This document shows, piece by piece, positions 26,276 through 35,002 of a stretch of DNA of 64,000 bases; position 1 is the stretch's first letter; each line of letters begins with the position of its first letter. The DNA is taken from positions 372,001 to 436,000 of the forward strand of contig NZ_JAAIYA010000003.1 of assembly GCF_010894405.1 (NCBI RefSeq). The letters are read 5' to 3'. Below the pieces are notes generated by a model. The model was given only the letters and a program-made list of their open reading frames with translations. It did no database searches and was not told the DNA's origin. Source of the DNA: Pyxidicoccus caerfyrddinensis (lineage in GTDB: Bacteria; Myxococcota; Myxococcia; Myxococcales; Myxococcaceae). Position numbers and translations under genes: made by a program.

Positions 26276-27337
26276 CTACCCCACGCGCCGCAGTCCCGCC
26301 AGGTCCTCCGGCCGCAGGGCCCAGCGCGGCGGGGGCGGCGGCGTGGAGAGGGTGCCCGTCTGCACCGCCGGGAAGCCCTCCACCCGCGCGCCGTCCGGGA
26401 AGCTGGAGGCCGGCTTCACCAGGCTGCCCGCGCTCACGATGCAGCCCCGGCCCAGGCGGCTGCCGTCGCAGAGGATGGCGCCCGGCTCCACCACGGTGCC
26501 CGCGCCCACGTGGCAGCCGTGCACCGTGCAGCCCGGGCCGATGATGACGCCGTCCTCCAGCACCAGTCCGCTGTCCTGTGGCAGGTGCAACACGGTATTG
26601 GAAAGTACCTGGACGCCCGCGCCCAGGCGCACCGGCCCCCCGGCGTCGCCGACAATCTTCACCCCGGACCCGATGATGCAGCCGGGGCCGATGACCACGT
26701 CTCCGGACACCTCGGCGGTGGAGAAGAGGGTGGCCGTCGGATGGACGAGCGGGTGCTTGTCCCGAAACGTGTAGAGCTGTCCCATGGGGGCATCCTCGGC
26801 GCGGTCTCTCGCGGAAAAGACGGTGAGTGGCTGGCCCGGCAGAGAGAGGCTGCCGCCACGCAGCCGCCGCAGTCGCTCCAGGTCTTCGGCGGTGGCACGG
26901 CGGAGGACCTGGCCGGGGCGGCCCTCCACCACTGACTCGTCCGGCACCACCATGCCGGAGGGAATGACGGTGCCTTCGCCCACCAGGCAGCGCGCGCCCA
27001 CGCGGGCGAAGGGCATGAGGATGGCGCCGCTGCCCACCTCGGACAGGGCCCCCACCTCCGCGCCCAGCACGACGCTCCGGTGGCCCAGCACCGCCCGCTC
27101 GCCCACGATGACGGGGTGCTCGGACGTGCCGGTGACGGTGGCGTTCTCCAGCACGGCCGCGCCTGCCCCCAGCCGCACCGCGCCCCCGTGGGAGCGGATG
27201 ACCGCGCCCTGGGCGATGACGGCGCCAGGGCCCAGGTGCAGCGTCCCGAGGACCCGGGCGCTGCTGGACAGACTGAAGTGTGCGGCCCCCCCGGTGGGAC
27301 CCCCGCTCGGACTCACGGGTGGCAGGCTGATTCCCAT
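26276..27337 (-). CDS. Tandem gamma-carbonic-anhydrase-like hexapeptide-repeat protein
   Basis: The protein has 353 residues from the ATG at 27337. Two left-handed beta-helix domains (about 20-170 and 190-330) show hexapeptide repeats such as VIAQGA, VIVGER, VVIGPG and IIGPGC. Each resembles gamma-carbonic anhydrases and PaaY-like proteins. In the first copy the metal-site segment reads VLGHRSVVLG, keeping one His of the usual GHxAxLH. In the second, TVLHLP and TVHGC keep the other two positions but the GH is GP. Neither copy alone has all three zinc His residues. The proteins normally trimerise, so a pseudo-hexameric scaffold is possible. Enzymatic activity is doubtful. Confidence 0.82.
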   Translation of the reverse strand: MGISLPPVSPSGGPTGGAAHFSLSSSARVLGTLHLGPGAVIAQGAVIRSHGGAVRLGAGAAVLENATVTGTSEHPVIVGERAVLGHRSVVLGAEVGALSEVGSGAILMPFARVGARCLVGEGTVIPSGMVVPDESVVEGRPGQVLRRATAEDLERLRRLRGGSLSLPGQPLTVFSARDRAEDAPMGQLYTFRDKHPLVHPTATLFSTAEVSGDVVIGPGCIIGSGVKIVGDAGGPVRLGAGVQVLSNTVLHLPQDSGLVLEDGVIIGPGCTVHGCHVGAGTVVEPGAILCDGSRLGRGCIVSAGSLVKPASSFPDGARVEGFPAVQTGTLSTPPPPPRWALRPEDLAGLRRVG

Positions 27338-27662
27338 TGTGCAGGCACCCTACACCCGGCCCTCCGACTTAAAGACGGCCCCGCGGCGCAGGGTGGTTGT
27401 CCAGCGCTCGACGCTGTCTCGGACTCAACCGTCCTCGCGCACAGAGTCACCGTCCAGTGGCCACGGAGTTTTTGTCAGGGCCCTTGTGGTTTCCCCTTAA
27501 AGCAGCAGGCAGGCCACGCAGCGCCCGCCCGGCCACGGGGTGGATCAGCGGCCGGGCCTCACCCGGGGTCCGGGCCGCACGCGCCGGGTCAGGCGAGGGC
27601 GGCAGTCCCGTCCCTGGACGCGGTCGCACCTTCCTGACACAAGGGCGGCTCGGAGGCATGCA
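27338..27662. other. Divergent intergenic region before MATE exporter
   Basis: This 325-base stretch has no supported gene. A short T-rich patch (GAGTTTTTGTC near 27470) lies in otherwise GC-rich DNA. The GGAGG ribosome site at 27652-27656 sits 6 bases before the exporter ATG. Promoters for both flanking genes must lie here, but I see no convincing boxes. Confidence 0.45.
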
Positions 27663-29120
27663 ATGTCGGATACATCTCCCGCCGGTGTGGAGCCGTCGCC
27701 GGTGGTCGAGGCCGGAGGTCTGCCCGAGGCGGCGACCCCCGGACTGTGGACGTCCTTGAAGGAGGCCGTTCACGGGACGCGGCAGGACCTCACCCGGCTG
27801 CCGATACGGCGGGCCATCTTCCTGCTCTCCGTGCCCATGGTGCTGGAGATGGTGATGGAGTCCGTCTTCGCCGTGGTGGACGTCTTCTTCGTCGGCCGCC
27901 TGGGGGCGGACGCCGTGGCGACGGTGGGGCTGACGGAGTCGCTGCTCACCATCATCTACGCGGCGGCCATGGGGTTGAGCATCGGCGCCACGGCCCTGGT
28001 GTCCCGGCGCATCGGTGAAGGAGACCCGGAGCGCGCCGCACGCACCGCGGTGCAGGCCATCGGCCTGGGCGTGGCGCTCGCAATCCCAATCGCAGTGGCG
28101 GGCGTCGCCTTCGCGCGGCCGCTGATGGCGCTGATGGGCGGCTCGCCGTGGGTGCTGGAGCACGGCGTGCGCTACACGCAGGTGATGCTGGGCGGCATGG
28201 GCAGCGTGCTGCTGCTCTTCCTCATCAACGCCATCTTCAGAGGCGCCGGGGACGCGGCCATCTCCATGCGCGTGCTGTGGCTGGCCAACGCCATCAACAT
28301 CGTCCTCGCCCCCATGCTCATCTTCGGCGTGGGGCCCTTCCCGGAGCTGGGCGTCATGGGCGCGGCGGTGGCCACGACGTTCGGCCGCAGCTGCGGCGTG
28401 GCGTACCAGCTCTACCGGCTGGCGCGCGGGGACGGGCGGCTGAAGCTGCGGCGCGAGCACCTGAAGCTGGAGCCGGGGACGATGCTGGCCATGCTGAAGA
28501 TGTCTGGCGCGGGCACCGCGCAGGCGCTGGTGAACACCACCAGCTGGGTGGTGCTGGCGCGCATCGTCGCGACGTTCGGCAGCGCGGCGGTGGCGGGCTA
28601 CACCATCGCCCTGCGCATCGTCCTCTTCGCGCTCCTGCCCTCGTGGGGCTTGAGCAACGCGGCCACCACGTTGGTGGGACAGAGCCTGGGCGCTCGCAAG
28701 CCGGAGCGCGGTGAGCAGGCGGTGTGGACGGCGGCCCGTATCAACGCCATCTTCCTGGGCACGGTGGGGCTGGTGTTCTTCGTCACCGCCGAGCCGCTGG
28801 TGGCGGCCTTCGCCCGCGAGCCGGAGGTCGTCTTCCACGCGTCCCACGCGCTGCGCATCATCAGCGGCGGCTTCCTCTTCTACGCGTTCGGCATGGTGCT
28901 GTCGCAGGCCTTCAACGGCGCGGGGGACACCACCACGCCCACCGTCCTCAACATCTGCTGCTTCTGGTTGCTGGAGGTGCCGCTGGCCTGGGTGCTCGCC
29001 GGGCCGGTGGGGATGGGGCCCTCGGGCGTCTTCCTGTCCATCGCCGTCGCCTTCTCCGTGCTGGCGGTGGCGGCGGTCATCCTCTTCCGGCGCGGCACCT
29101 GGAAGCACCGCGAGGTCTGA
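27663..29120 (+). CDS. MATE-family efflux transporter
   Basis: The protein has 485 residues from the ATG at 27663, chosen for its GGAGG site; an open frame extends upstream to 27540 without one. Twelve hydrophobic segments fall into two related halves. The first half begins LPIRRAIFLLSVPMVLEMVM and FFVGRLGADAVATVGL; the second begins LKMSGAGTAQALVNTTSWVV, with GYTIALRIVLFALLPSWGLS matching the MATE repeat. Drug/Na+ or H+ antiport in the inner membrane is the family role; the substrate is unknown. It is followed 6 bases later by a PPC lipoprotein gene on the same strand. Confidence 0.93.
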   Translation: MSDTSPAGVEPSPVVEAGGLPEAATPGLWTSLKEAVHGTRQDLTRLPIRRAIFLLSVPMVLEMVMESVFAVVDVFFVGRLGADAVATVGLTESLLTIIYAAAMGLSIGATALVSRRIGEGDPERAARTAVQAIGLGVALAIPIAVAGVAFARPLMALMGGSPWVLEHGVRYTQVMLGGMGSVLLLFLINAIFRGAGDAAISMRVLWLANAINIVLAPMLIFGVGPFPELGVMGAAVATTFGRSCGVAYQLYRLARGDGRLKLRREHLKLEPGTMLAMLKMSGAGTAQALVNTTSWVVLARIVATFGSAAVAGYTIALRIVLFALLPSWGLSNAATTLVGQSLGARKPERGEQAVWTAARINAIFLGTVGLVFFVTAEPLVAAFAREPEVVFHASHALRIISGGFLFYAFGMVLSQAFNGAGDTTTPTVLNICCFWLLEVPLAWVLAGPVGMGPSGVFLSIAVAFSVLAVAAVILFRRGTWKHREV

Positions 29121-29126
29121 AGCCCC

Positions 29127-30398
29127 ATGCCCCTCCGCCTCCTCCCGAGCCTCCTCGCGTGCGGGCTCGTCCTGGCCGCGTGTGGTTCCACCGTGGAGCC
29201 GCCGGACGACGCCGAGGTCTGCGCCGGCATCCAGTGCACCGCGGGCGAGTGCTTCTCCAACGCGGGGCAGCCCACGTGCCGCTGCGGCGCGTGGGAGGCC
29301 GCCGCCGGAGTGACGTGCGAGGTCGGCGCCTTCGAGACGGCGGATGACCTCGGGGGCTCGCCCGCGAGCGCCACGGTGCTGACGCTCCCCATGGCCGCGC
29401 GGACCGCCGCGCTCCAGAAAGGTCAGCGCACGGAGCTGAGGGACAGGGACCTCTTCGCCTTCACCTCCCAGGCGGGCCACGCGTACACCTTCCGCTGCGG
29501 GCGGGTGACGCTGAGCGATTGCAAGCTGCGACTGCTGGACGCCTCGGGCCAGGCGGCACCGCTCGCCTTGAGCGTGGTGACGGAAGACAAGCGGGTGTGG
29601 CTGGGTACGGCCCTGCTGAGGACGGCGGACACCTGGTACATCGAGGTGAGCAGCGACACGTTCGAGGGGACGTACACGTACCAGTTGCTGGACCTGGGCG
29701 CGGACGACCATGGCGACAGCCGGGAGCAGGCCACGACGCTCCAGGCCTCCCGCGAGCCCCTCCCCTTCCCGGTGATGCACAGCACGCCGGAGGACCGGGA
29801 CGTCTTCACCTTCCGCGCCGTCGCGGGGCGGGGCTACCGCTTCAGCTGCGAGCAGGCGAACACCATCTACCAGGAGCTGCGGCTGACGACGGCCAGCAGG
29901 CGGGTGCTGGAGGTCCTCCCGCAGTACGCGGTGGGCCGGGCCGCCGTCGGCGCCCTGGCGACGGAGACGGAGGACTGGTTCGTGGAGCTTCGCGTCTCGT
30001 CCGGCGTGTTCCCCGTGACGTCTTCCTGCCGGCTCGACGACCTGGGCCCGGACGAGCACGCGGATGGAATGGAAGGAGCCACGCCGCTGGTGCCGGGGAC
30101 TCCGGTGTCCGTCACCCTCCAGTCGAGGGCCGACACGGACGTGCTCTCCTTCACCGGCGAGGCCGGCCACAGCTACACGCTGAAGTCGGAGGGGGCCGGA
30201 GCGGTGGAGTGCGAGGCGGCGGTGACCGACGCCGCCGGAGTGCCGCTGGCCCTGGGGACCTCCAACTCGCTGAGCTTCGAGCCGATGGTGCGGGGGACGT
30301 ACTACCTCTTCCTGGCGCGGGGCTCCGCCTGGCTGCCCCCCTTCCTCCTCACGGTGGTGGACCGGGGGCTGAGGGGCTTCACGCCGCCCGAGCAGTGA
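29127..30398 (+). CDS. Lipoprotein with Cys-rich head and PPC-like beta-sandwich repeats
   Basis: The protein has 423 residues. A lipobox LVLAAC (residues 15-20) is followed by a Cys-rich head (CAGIQCTAGECFSNAGQPTC) resembling an EGF-like fold. It has three or so PPC-type repeats, each with RDLFAFTSQAGHAYTF- or DVFTFRAVAGRGYRF-like strands followed by DDLG. These domains usually attach to secreted proteases; here there is no catalytic domain. It is probably anchored to a membrane or exposed at the cell surface. It is a paralogue of the next gene (same head, same repeats). Role unknown; adhesion or ligand binding is inference. Confidence 0.8.
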   Translation: MPLRLLPSLLACGLVLAACGSTVEPPDDAEVCAGIQCTAGECFSNAGQPTCRCGAWEAAAGVTCEVGAFETADDLGGSPASATVLTLPMAARTAALQKGQRTELRDRDLFAFTSQAGHAYTFRCGRVTLSDCKLRLLDASGQAAPLALSVVTEDKRVWLGTALLRTADTWYIEVSSDTFEGTYTYQLLDLGADDHGDSREQATTLQASREPLPFPVMHSTPEDRDVFTFRAVAGRGYRFSCEQANTIYQELRLTTASRRVLEVLPQYAVGRAAVGALATETEDWFVELRVSSGVFPVTSSCRLDDLGPDEHADGMEGATPLVPGTPVSVTLQSRADTDVLSFTGEAGHSYTLKSEGAGAVECEAAVTDAAGVPLALGTSNSLSFEPMVRGTYYLFLARGSAWLPPFLLTVVDRGLRGFTPPEQ

Positions 30399-30550
30399 GC
30401 GCAGGCCATCACTCCGGACGCCACTGCCACCCGGCCGACGGGCGGCGTGTGCGCTGGGGAACACGCAGCGCGGCCGCGCGAGGGCGGTGCGTTGGCGGGG
30501 CGCGGAGCCATCCATAGCTCCAGTGCGCGCCGTCAACCCGAGGTCCGCAC

Positions 30551-32410
30551 TTGCTTCGCTCATCGCTCCGCGGGGGAGTCGCTCCCCTGTTCATCACCGT
30601 CCTCCTCGCCCTCGCCGGCTGTGGCCCCACGTTCGAGACGGCGGAAGACGACGCGACTGCCTGTGAGGGCGTGCGGTGCACGGCGGGCACGTGCTTCTCC
30701 AACGCGGGCCAGCCCAGTTGCCGCTGCGGCACCTGGGAGGAGTCCGCCGGGCTGCTGTGCCAGGTCGCCGCCTTCGTGACGCCGGACGACCATGGGGGCT
30801 CGCCCGGAGAGGCCACCCCGCTGGAGTTGGGCCGACCGCACGAGGGCCGCATCAACGCCAGCACGCGCGGCCAGTCGGACCGGGACCTCTTCTCCTTCAC
30901 CGCGAAGGCCGGTCACACCTACTTCTTCTTCTGCGGGTTGCAGTCGGACTCGCTGCCCCGCTGCCTGCCGCGGCTGCTGGACGGCTCCGGCCGGCAGGTG
31001 AGCAGCTTCGTCCTCGACCGCGAGCGGAGCTCCTGGGTCTTCACGGGACTGGAGGAGGGCACCTGGTACGTCGAGGTGTCCGGCGACGGCGGCGTGACGG
31101 GCACGTACACGTACCAGTTCGTGGACATGGGGCTGGATGACTTTGGCGACCAGCCGGCGGCGGCCTCGGGAAGAGAGCCGTCCGACGCGCCCTTCAAGGT
31201 GACGAGCACGTTCCTGGGGGACGAGGACGTCGTCCGCTTCCAGGCCGTGGCGGGCCACGCCTACCGCTTCGGCTGCGAGCTGCCGACGCTGGAGTCCGGC
31301 GTGGTGCTGCGCCTGCTGGATGGCTCGGGCCGGGTGGTGGACTCCGCCGAGGGGCTCGGGGTGCGCAACCAGGCCCGGCTGGACATGAAGGCCGTCACGT
31401 CCGGGACGTGGTTCATCCAGGTGAGCCCGACGCTGGGCGAGCCGCCGCTGACCTTCGATTGCCGGCTGACGGACCTGGGGCTGGATGACCATGGGGACAC
31501 GCCGGCCACCGCCACGCGGCTGACGGCCGGAGTGCCCGTCTCCGTGCGGATGCACTCGAGCAAGGACGTGGACGAGTTCGTCTTCACGGCGGAGCTGGGC
31601 CACGTCTATGCGCTGCGGCAGCAGCCCTCGCTGCCCGTGGACGTCCAGCTCTTCGACAGCGCCGGGGGGCGGCTGGGTGCGGTGGCCGTCAACGCATTCC
31701 TCCCGATTCCCGGCGGCGGGGCGGGCGCGTATCACCTCAAGCTCACGCCTTCTCGGAGCAGCACCTCGGACGCGCCCTTCCAGCTCGTGCTGGAGGACCT
31801 GGGCCCGGACGACCACCCCACCTACGTCGCGGAGGCGGCCCTCTCGCCGCTGGGCGTTCCCATCTCCGTGCGCGCCCACTCCAGCTCGGACCTCGACACC
31901 CTTGTCTTCGAGACCGACCCGGACGGCGTCTACGTGGTGAGCTGCGAGCCCGAGTGCCGGATGAGCATCAACGCCCATGGCTCGCGGAGCAGCTCGGCGC
32001 CGGAGCGCGTGAGCTCCAAGCACGTCAACGTCAATGGCGTCCCGTCGCTCAGCCTCACCGTGCTGTCGACCTCCTTCATGGAGGCCCACACGCTGAAGGT
32101 GGAGAAGGTGGGCACCGATGACCTTCCGGGCATATCGAGCCAGGCCGCTCCGCTGGCGCTGCCCGCGTCGGGGAACTTCGAGGCGGAGAACGACCTGGAC
32201 GTCTTCACCGTCACGCTGGAGGGGGAGCGGACGTACAGGGTGGAGACGTCACCGTCCGCGCGCGTCTCCTTGTTGCTACCCGGCGGACTGGAGTGGGCGC
32301 CGTTGGGTGGCCGGGTGACCGTGTCCCAGTCGGGCACGTACGTGATGCAGCTCTCGCTGGAGGAAGGCGGCTACCCGGGGGCCTGGAGCCTGTCGCTGAC
32401 GCCGGAGTGA
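30551..32410 (+). CDS. Larger paralogous PPC lipoprotein
   Basis: The protein has 619 residues from a TTG at 30551; no strong ribosome site is visible, so the start is less certain. The signal FITVLLALAGC carries a lipobox. The head CEGVRCTAGTCFSNAGQPSC is almost identical in layout to the preceding gene. About five PPC-like repeats follow (RDLFSFTAKAGHTYFF, EDVVRFQAVAGHAYRF, VDEFVFTAELGHVYAL and two more diverged ones). The extra repeats account for the greater length, consistent with duplication followed by repeat gain. Outer-membrane or cell-surface location is likely; no enzymatic motif is present. Confidence 0.82.
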   Translation: MLRSSLRGGVAPLFITVLLALAGCGPTFETAEDDATACEGVRCTAGTCFSNAGQPSCRCGTWEESAGLLCQVAAFVTPDDHGGSPGEATPLELGRPHEGRINASTRGQSDRDLFSFTAKAGHTYFFFCGLQSDSLPRCLPRLLDGSGRQVSSFVLDRERSSWVFTGLEEGTWYVEVSGDGGVTGTYTYQFVDMGLDDFGDQPAAASGREPSDAPFKVTSTFLGDEDVVRFQAVAGHAYRFGCELPTLESGVVLRLLDGSGRVVDSAEGLGVRNQARLDMKAVTSGTWFIQVSPTLGEPPLTFDCRLTDLGLDDHGDTPATATRLTAGVPVSVRMHSSKDVDEFVFTAELGHVYALRQQPSLPVDVQLFDSAGGRLGAVAVNAFLPIPGGGAGAYHLKLTPSRSSTSDAPFQLVLEDLGPDDHPTYVAEAALSPLGVPISVRAHSSSDLDTLVFETDPDGVYVVSCEPECRMSINAHGSRSSSAPERVSSKHVNVNGVPSLSLTVLSTSFMEAHTLKVEKVGTDDLPGISSQAAPLALPASGNFEAENDLDVFTVTLEGERTYRVETSPSARVSLLLPGGLEWAPLGGRVTVSQSGTYVMQLSLEEGGYPGAWSLSLTPE

Positions 32411-32444
32411 GGCGGCTTGACTCGGACGGGCCGGGCGGAGGGCA

Positions 32445-33779
32445 ATGCGTCCCATGCGACGCTCGTTCTTCCTGGCCTCCCTCGTCCTGTCCTTCGCCGC
32501 TTCCGCGGCGGAGGCTCCTCCGAAGTCCTACGTCCTCAAGGCCGCGCGCCTGTTCGACGCGAAGGCGGGGAAGCTCGTCACGCCGGGCGTGGTGGTGGTG
32601 CAGGACGGGAAGGTGACGGCGGTGGGGGCGGGCGCGAACGTTCCCGCCGGAGCGCGCGTGGTGGAGCTGGGTGACGCCACGCTGCTGCCGGGCTTCATGG
32701 ACGCGCACACGCACCTGACGGGCGAGCCGGGCCCGGACTGGCGCCAGGACGTCATCGACGACCTGCAGCGCACCATCCCCGAGCAGACGCTGGAGTCGCT
32801 GCCGAAGGTGCGCGCGACGCTGATGGCGGGCTTCACCACGGTGCGCAACCTGGGGGCGCCGGACTTCATCGACGTGGGACTGCGCAACTCCATCCGCCGG
32901 GGCACGGTGGTGGGGCCGCGCATCATCGCCGCCACGGTGGGACTGGGCAGCACGGGCGGGCACTGCGACGGGGGCAACTCCTTCCGCAAGGGAATGCTCG
33001 CGGAGGAGTCCACGCGCGGCGTGGCCAATGGCCCGGAGGCGCTGCGCGCCCTGGTGCGGGAGAACCTCAAGTTCGGCGCGGACCTCATCAAGGTGTGCGC
33101 CACGGGCGGGGTGCTGAGCCTGAACTCGGACGTGGACTCGCCGCAGCTCACCCAGGCGGAGCTGGATGCCATCGTCGACGAGGCGCACGCGCGCAAGCGC
33201 AAGGTGGCCGCGCACGCACACGGAGCGGAAGGGGCGAAGCGGGCCATCCGCGCGGGCGTGGACTCCATCGAGCACGGCTCGCTGCTGGATGACGAGGCGC
33301 TGGATTTGATGAAGAAGAAGGGCACCTGGTACGTGCCCACGGCCATGGCCTTCCAGGGCGTGCGCGAGCGCGCGGACAAGGGAATGCTGCCGGAGGAGAA
33401 CATCCGCAAGGTGCGCGCGGTGGACGAGGCGCGGAAGCAGGCGCTGCGCAAGGCGATTGCGAAGGGCGTGCGGATTGCCTTCGGCACGGACGCGGGCGTC
33501 TTCGCGCACGGGCGCAACGCGGGCGAGTTCGCGCTGATGGTGGAGGCGGGCCTGCCGCCCGTGGAGGCGCTGCGCGCGGCCACCGTCAACGCGGCGGAGC
33601 TGTTGGGCGTGTCCTCGACGCTGGGCACGCTGGAGCCGGGGAAGCTGGCGGACGTGGTGGCGGTGCCGGGCAACCCTCTCCAGGACATCCGCAAGACGGA
33701 GGCCGTCTTCTTCGTGATGAAGGAGGGCGTCGTCTACCGGAACGACACGGAGGCCCAGGCGCCGAGCGCGGCACGGTAG
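32445..33779 (+). CDS. Secreted amidohydrolase (imidazolonepropionase/Xaa-Pro dipeptidase-like)
   Basis: The protein has 444 residues with an N-terminal signal FFLASLVLSFAASAAEA; an ATG at 32454 is an alternative start. The amidohydrolase TIM-barrel motifs appear in order: ATLLPGFMDAHTHL (HxH), the carbamylated-Lys region LIKVCATGG, His ligands in AAHAHGAEGAKRAI and DSIEHGS, and the catalytic Asp in AFGTDAGVFAHGRNAGE. This is the metal-dependent CN-hydrolase family including Xaa-Pro and Xaa-Arg carboxypeptidases and toxin-degrading enzymes. A periplasmic or extracellular enzyme cleaving a C-N bond; the substrate is not deducible. It ends 7 bases from a convergent GNAT gene. Confidence 0.92.
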   Translation: MRPMRRSFFLASLVLSFAASAAEAPPKSYVLKAARLFDAKAGKLVTPGVVVVQDGKVTAVGAGANVPAGARVVELGDATLLPGFMDAHTHLTGEPGPDWRQDVIDDLQRTIPEQTLESLPKVRATLMAGFTTVRNLGAPDFIDVGLRNSIRRGTVVGPRIIAATVGLGSTGGHCDGGNSFRKGMLAEESTRGVANGPEALRALVRENLKFGADLIKVCATGGVLSLNSDVDSPQLTQAELDAIVDEAHARKRKVAAHAHGAEGAKRAIRAGVDSIEHGSLLDDEALDLMKKKGTWYVPTAMAFQGVRERADKGMLPEENIRKVRAVDEARKQALRKAIAKGVRIAFGTDAGVFAHGRNAGEFALMVEAGLPPVEALRAATVNAAELLGVSSTLGTLEPGKLADVVAVPGNPLQDIRKTEAVFFVMKEGVVYRNDTEAQAPSAAR

Positions 33780-33786
33780 GCCGCGA

Positions 33787-34899
33787 CTACGGGAGGCAGA
33801 TTTCGAAGCCGGTGCGCCCGGGCGGGAAGGTGTCGCGCGGGCGCGAGGCGGGTGTGACGGCGTAGAGGTGGAAGTCGAGCCGACGCTGGAGGAAGCCCTT
33901 CAGCGCCGGGGCCAGTGCGTCGTCCTCGCCCTGGTAGAGGGTGAAGAAGTGGAAGCCCTGGCCGTGGAAGTCCGCGTACACCTGCTCCAGCAGGGCGCGG
34001 AAGATGGCGGGGTCCTCGCCGCGCACGCTCGTGTTGCAGAGGTAGAAGTAGCGGAAGTCGCCGCCCGGCGCGGGCAGGCGCGGCGCCCGCACCACGGACG
34101 CCATGGCATTCCACCCGAGCCGCACCCAGCGCATGCCGCCCCGGTACGCGAGGACGCGGTAGCGCTTCACGGCCTGTGGGTTCCACGCGGAGGTGCAGCC
34201 CACCAGCCGCCCGCCCGCGTCGAACGCGAGATACGAATCCTCCACGCGCAGCCCCGGCCAGCGGGCGAAGCGGTGCTCCAGTTCGCCGGTGTCGAAGCGG
34301 TAGCCGAAGGGGCGCGTGCGGTGGTCCGCGTCGAGGAGCGCGGCCATGGCGGGCACGTCCGCGGCCGTGGCGCGGCGCACGGTGAAGACGCTGGGACGGG
34401 GCCGGCGGCGGAGGAGGAACTGGATGGAGACGGCGGAGAAGCGGCGGAGCAGGGCGTAGTGGGGCTGGGCCTCGCGTCCGGGCTTGCGACGCACCAGGGC
34501 CTGGAGGGCGGTGGCGTTGGAGGCCATGACGGCGGTGAGGAAGGTGTCCACGCCCAGGCGCTCGGCGGTCTCCTCCAGCACGGGGCCGAAGTGGCGGGCG
34601 AGGCCGCGGGCCCGGCGCGCGGCGAAGCGGGTGCGCAGGTCTCCGAGGTAGCCCACGCGGCACGGGCGGCCGTCCAGCCAGCCGTCGCGCACGTGGATGG
34701 CGCCCATGCCGTCGAGCCGGTACTCCTCTTCGCCGTGGTGGACCCAGACCTCGGCGTCCCCGCGCTGCATGTCGAAGAGGGCGAAGTAGTCCGGGGAGCG
34801 CTGGGTGGAGAGGACCAGCTCGCCCTGCATCGGCACCGCGCCGAACAGGTCGAGCAGCGTCGGGTTGTCGTCACGGGTGGCGCGTCGGAGGAGGCTCAT
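33787..34899 (-). CDS. Tandem GNAT-domain protein
   Basis: The protein has 370 residues from the ATG at 34899. The first domain (about 1-160) contains PCRVGYLGDLRTRFAARRAR, resembling a GNAT motif-A loop and helix, and FLTAVMASNATALQALVRR, like motif B. The second (about 175-340) begins VFTVRRATAADVPAMAALLD, with RPFGYRFDTGELEHRF and a YFYLCNTSVRGEDPAIFRAL segment. It is probably a double-domain acyltransferase in which one copy may be degenerate. It is divergent from the PAP2-desaturase fusion across 103 bases that contain a perfect 14-base palindrome. The substrate is unknown; a lipid-linked role is inference from context. Confidence 0.75.
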   Translation of the reverse strand: MSLLRRATRDDNPTLLDLFGAVPMQGELVLSTQRSPDYFALFDMQRGDAEVWVHHGEEEYRLDGMGAIHVRDGWLDGRPCRVGYLGDLRTRFAARRARGLARHFGPVLEETAERLGVDTFLTAVMASNATALQALVRRKPGREAQPHYALLRRFSAVSIQFLLRRRPRPSVFTVRRATAADVPAMAALLDADHRTRPFGYRFDTGELEHRFARWPGLRVEDSYLAFDAGGRLVGCTSAWNPQAVKRYRVLAYRGGMRWVRLGWNAMASVVRAPRLPAPGGDFRYFYLCNTSVRGEDPAIFRALLEQVYADFHGQGFHFFTLYQGEDDALAPALKGFLQRRLDFHLYAVTPASRPRDTFPPGRTGFEICLP

Positions 34900-34945
34900 G
34901 CGGCGGCGTGGAGCCTACCCGGTGCGGGCCGCGCGTTGGCGCCTG

Positions 34946-34959
34946 GCACGGCGCCGTGC
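34946..34959. promoter_or_regulatory. Perfect 14-base palindrome between divergent genes
   Basis: GCACGGCGCCGTGC is its own reverse complement. It lies 47 bases from the minus-strand GNAT start and 44 bases from the PAP2-desaturase start, where a shared operator would be expected. Palindromes are easier by chance in GC-rich DNA, so confidence is moderate. Confidence 0.4.
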
Positions 34960-35002
34960 TCACATCCGGCCCGTTCGCCCGAGGGGTACGGAAGGAAGGT
35001 CC

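Noticed and set aside
34944..34960. TGGCAC...TGCT resembling a sigma-54 promoter upstream of the PAP2-desaturase gene
   Set aside because: Spacing between the GG and GC doublets is one base too long, and the sequence is better explained as the 14-base palindrome.
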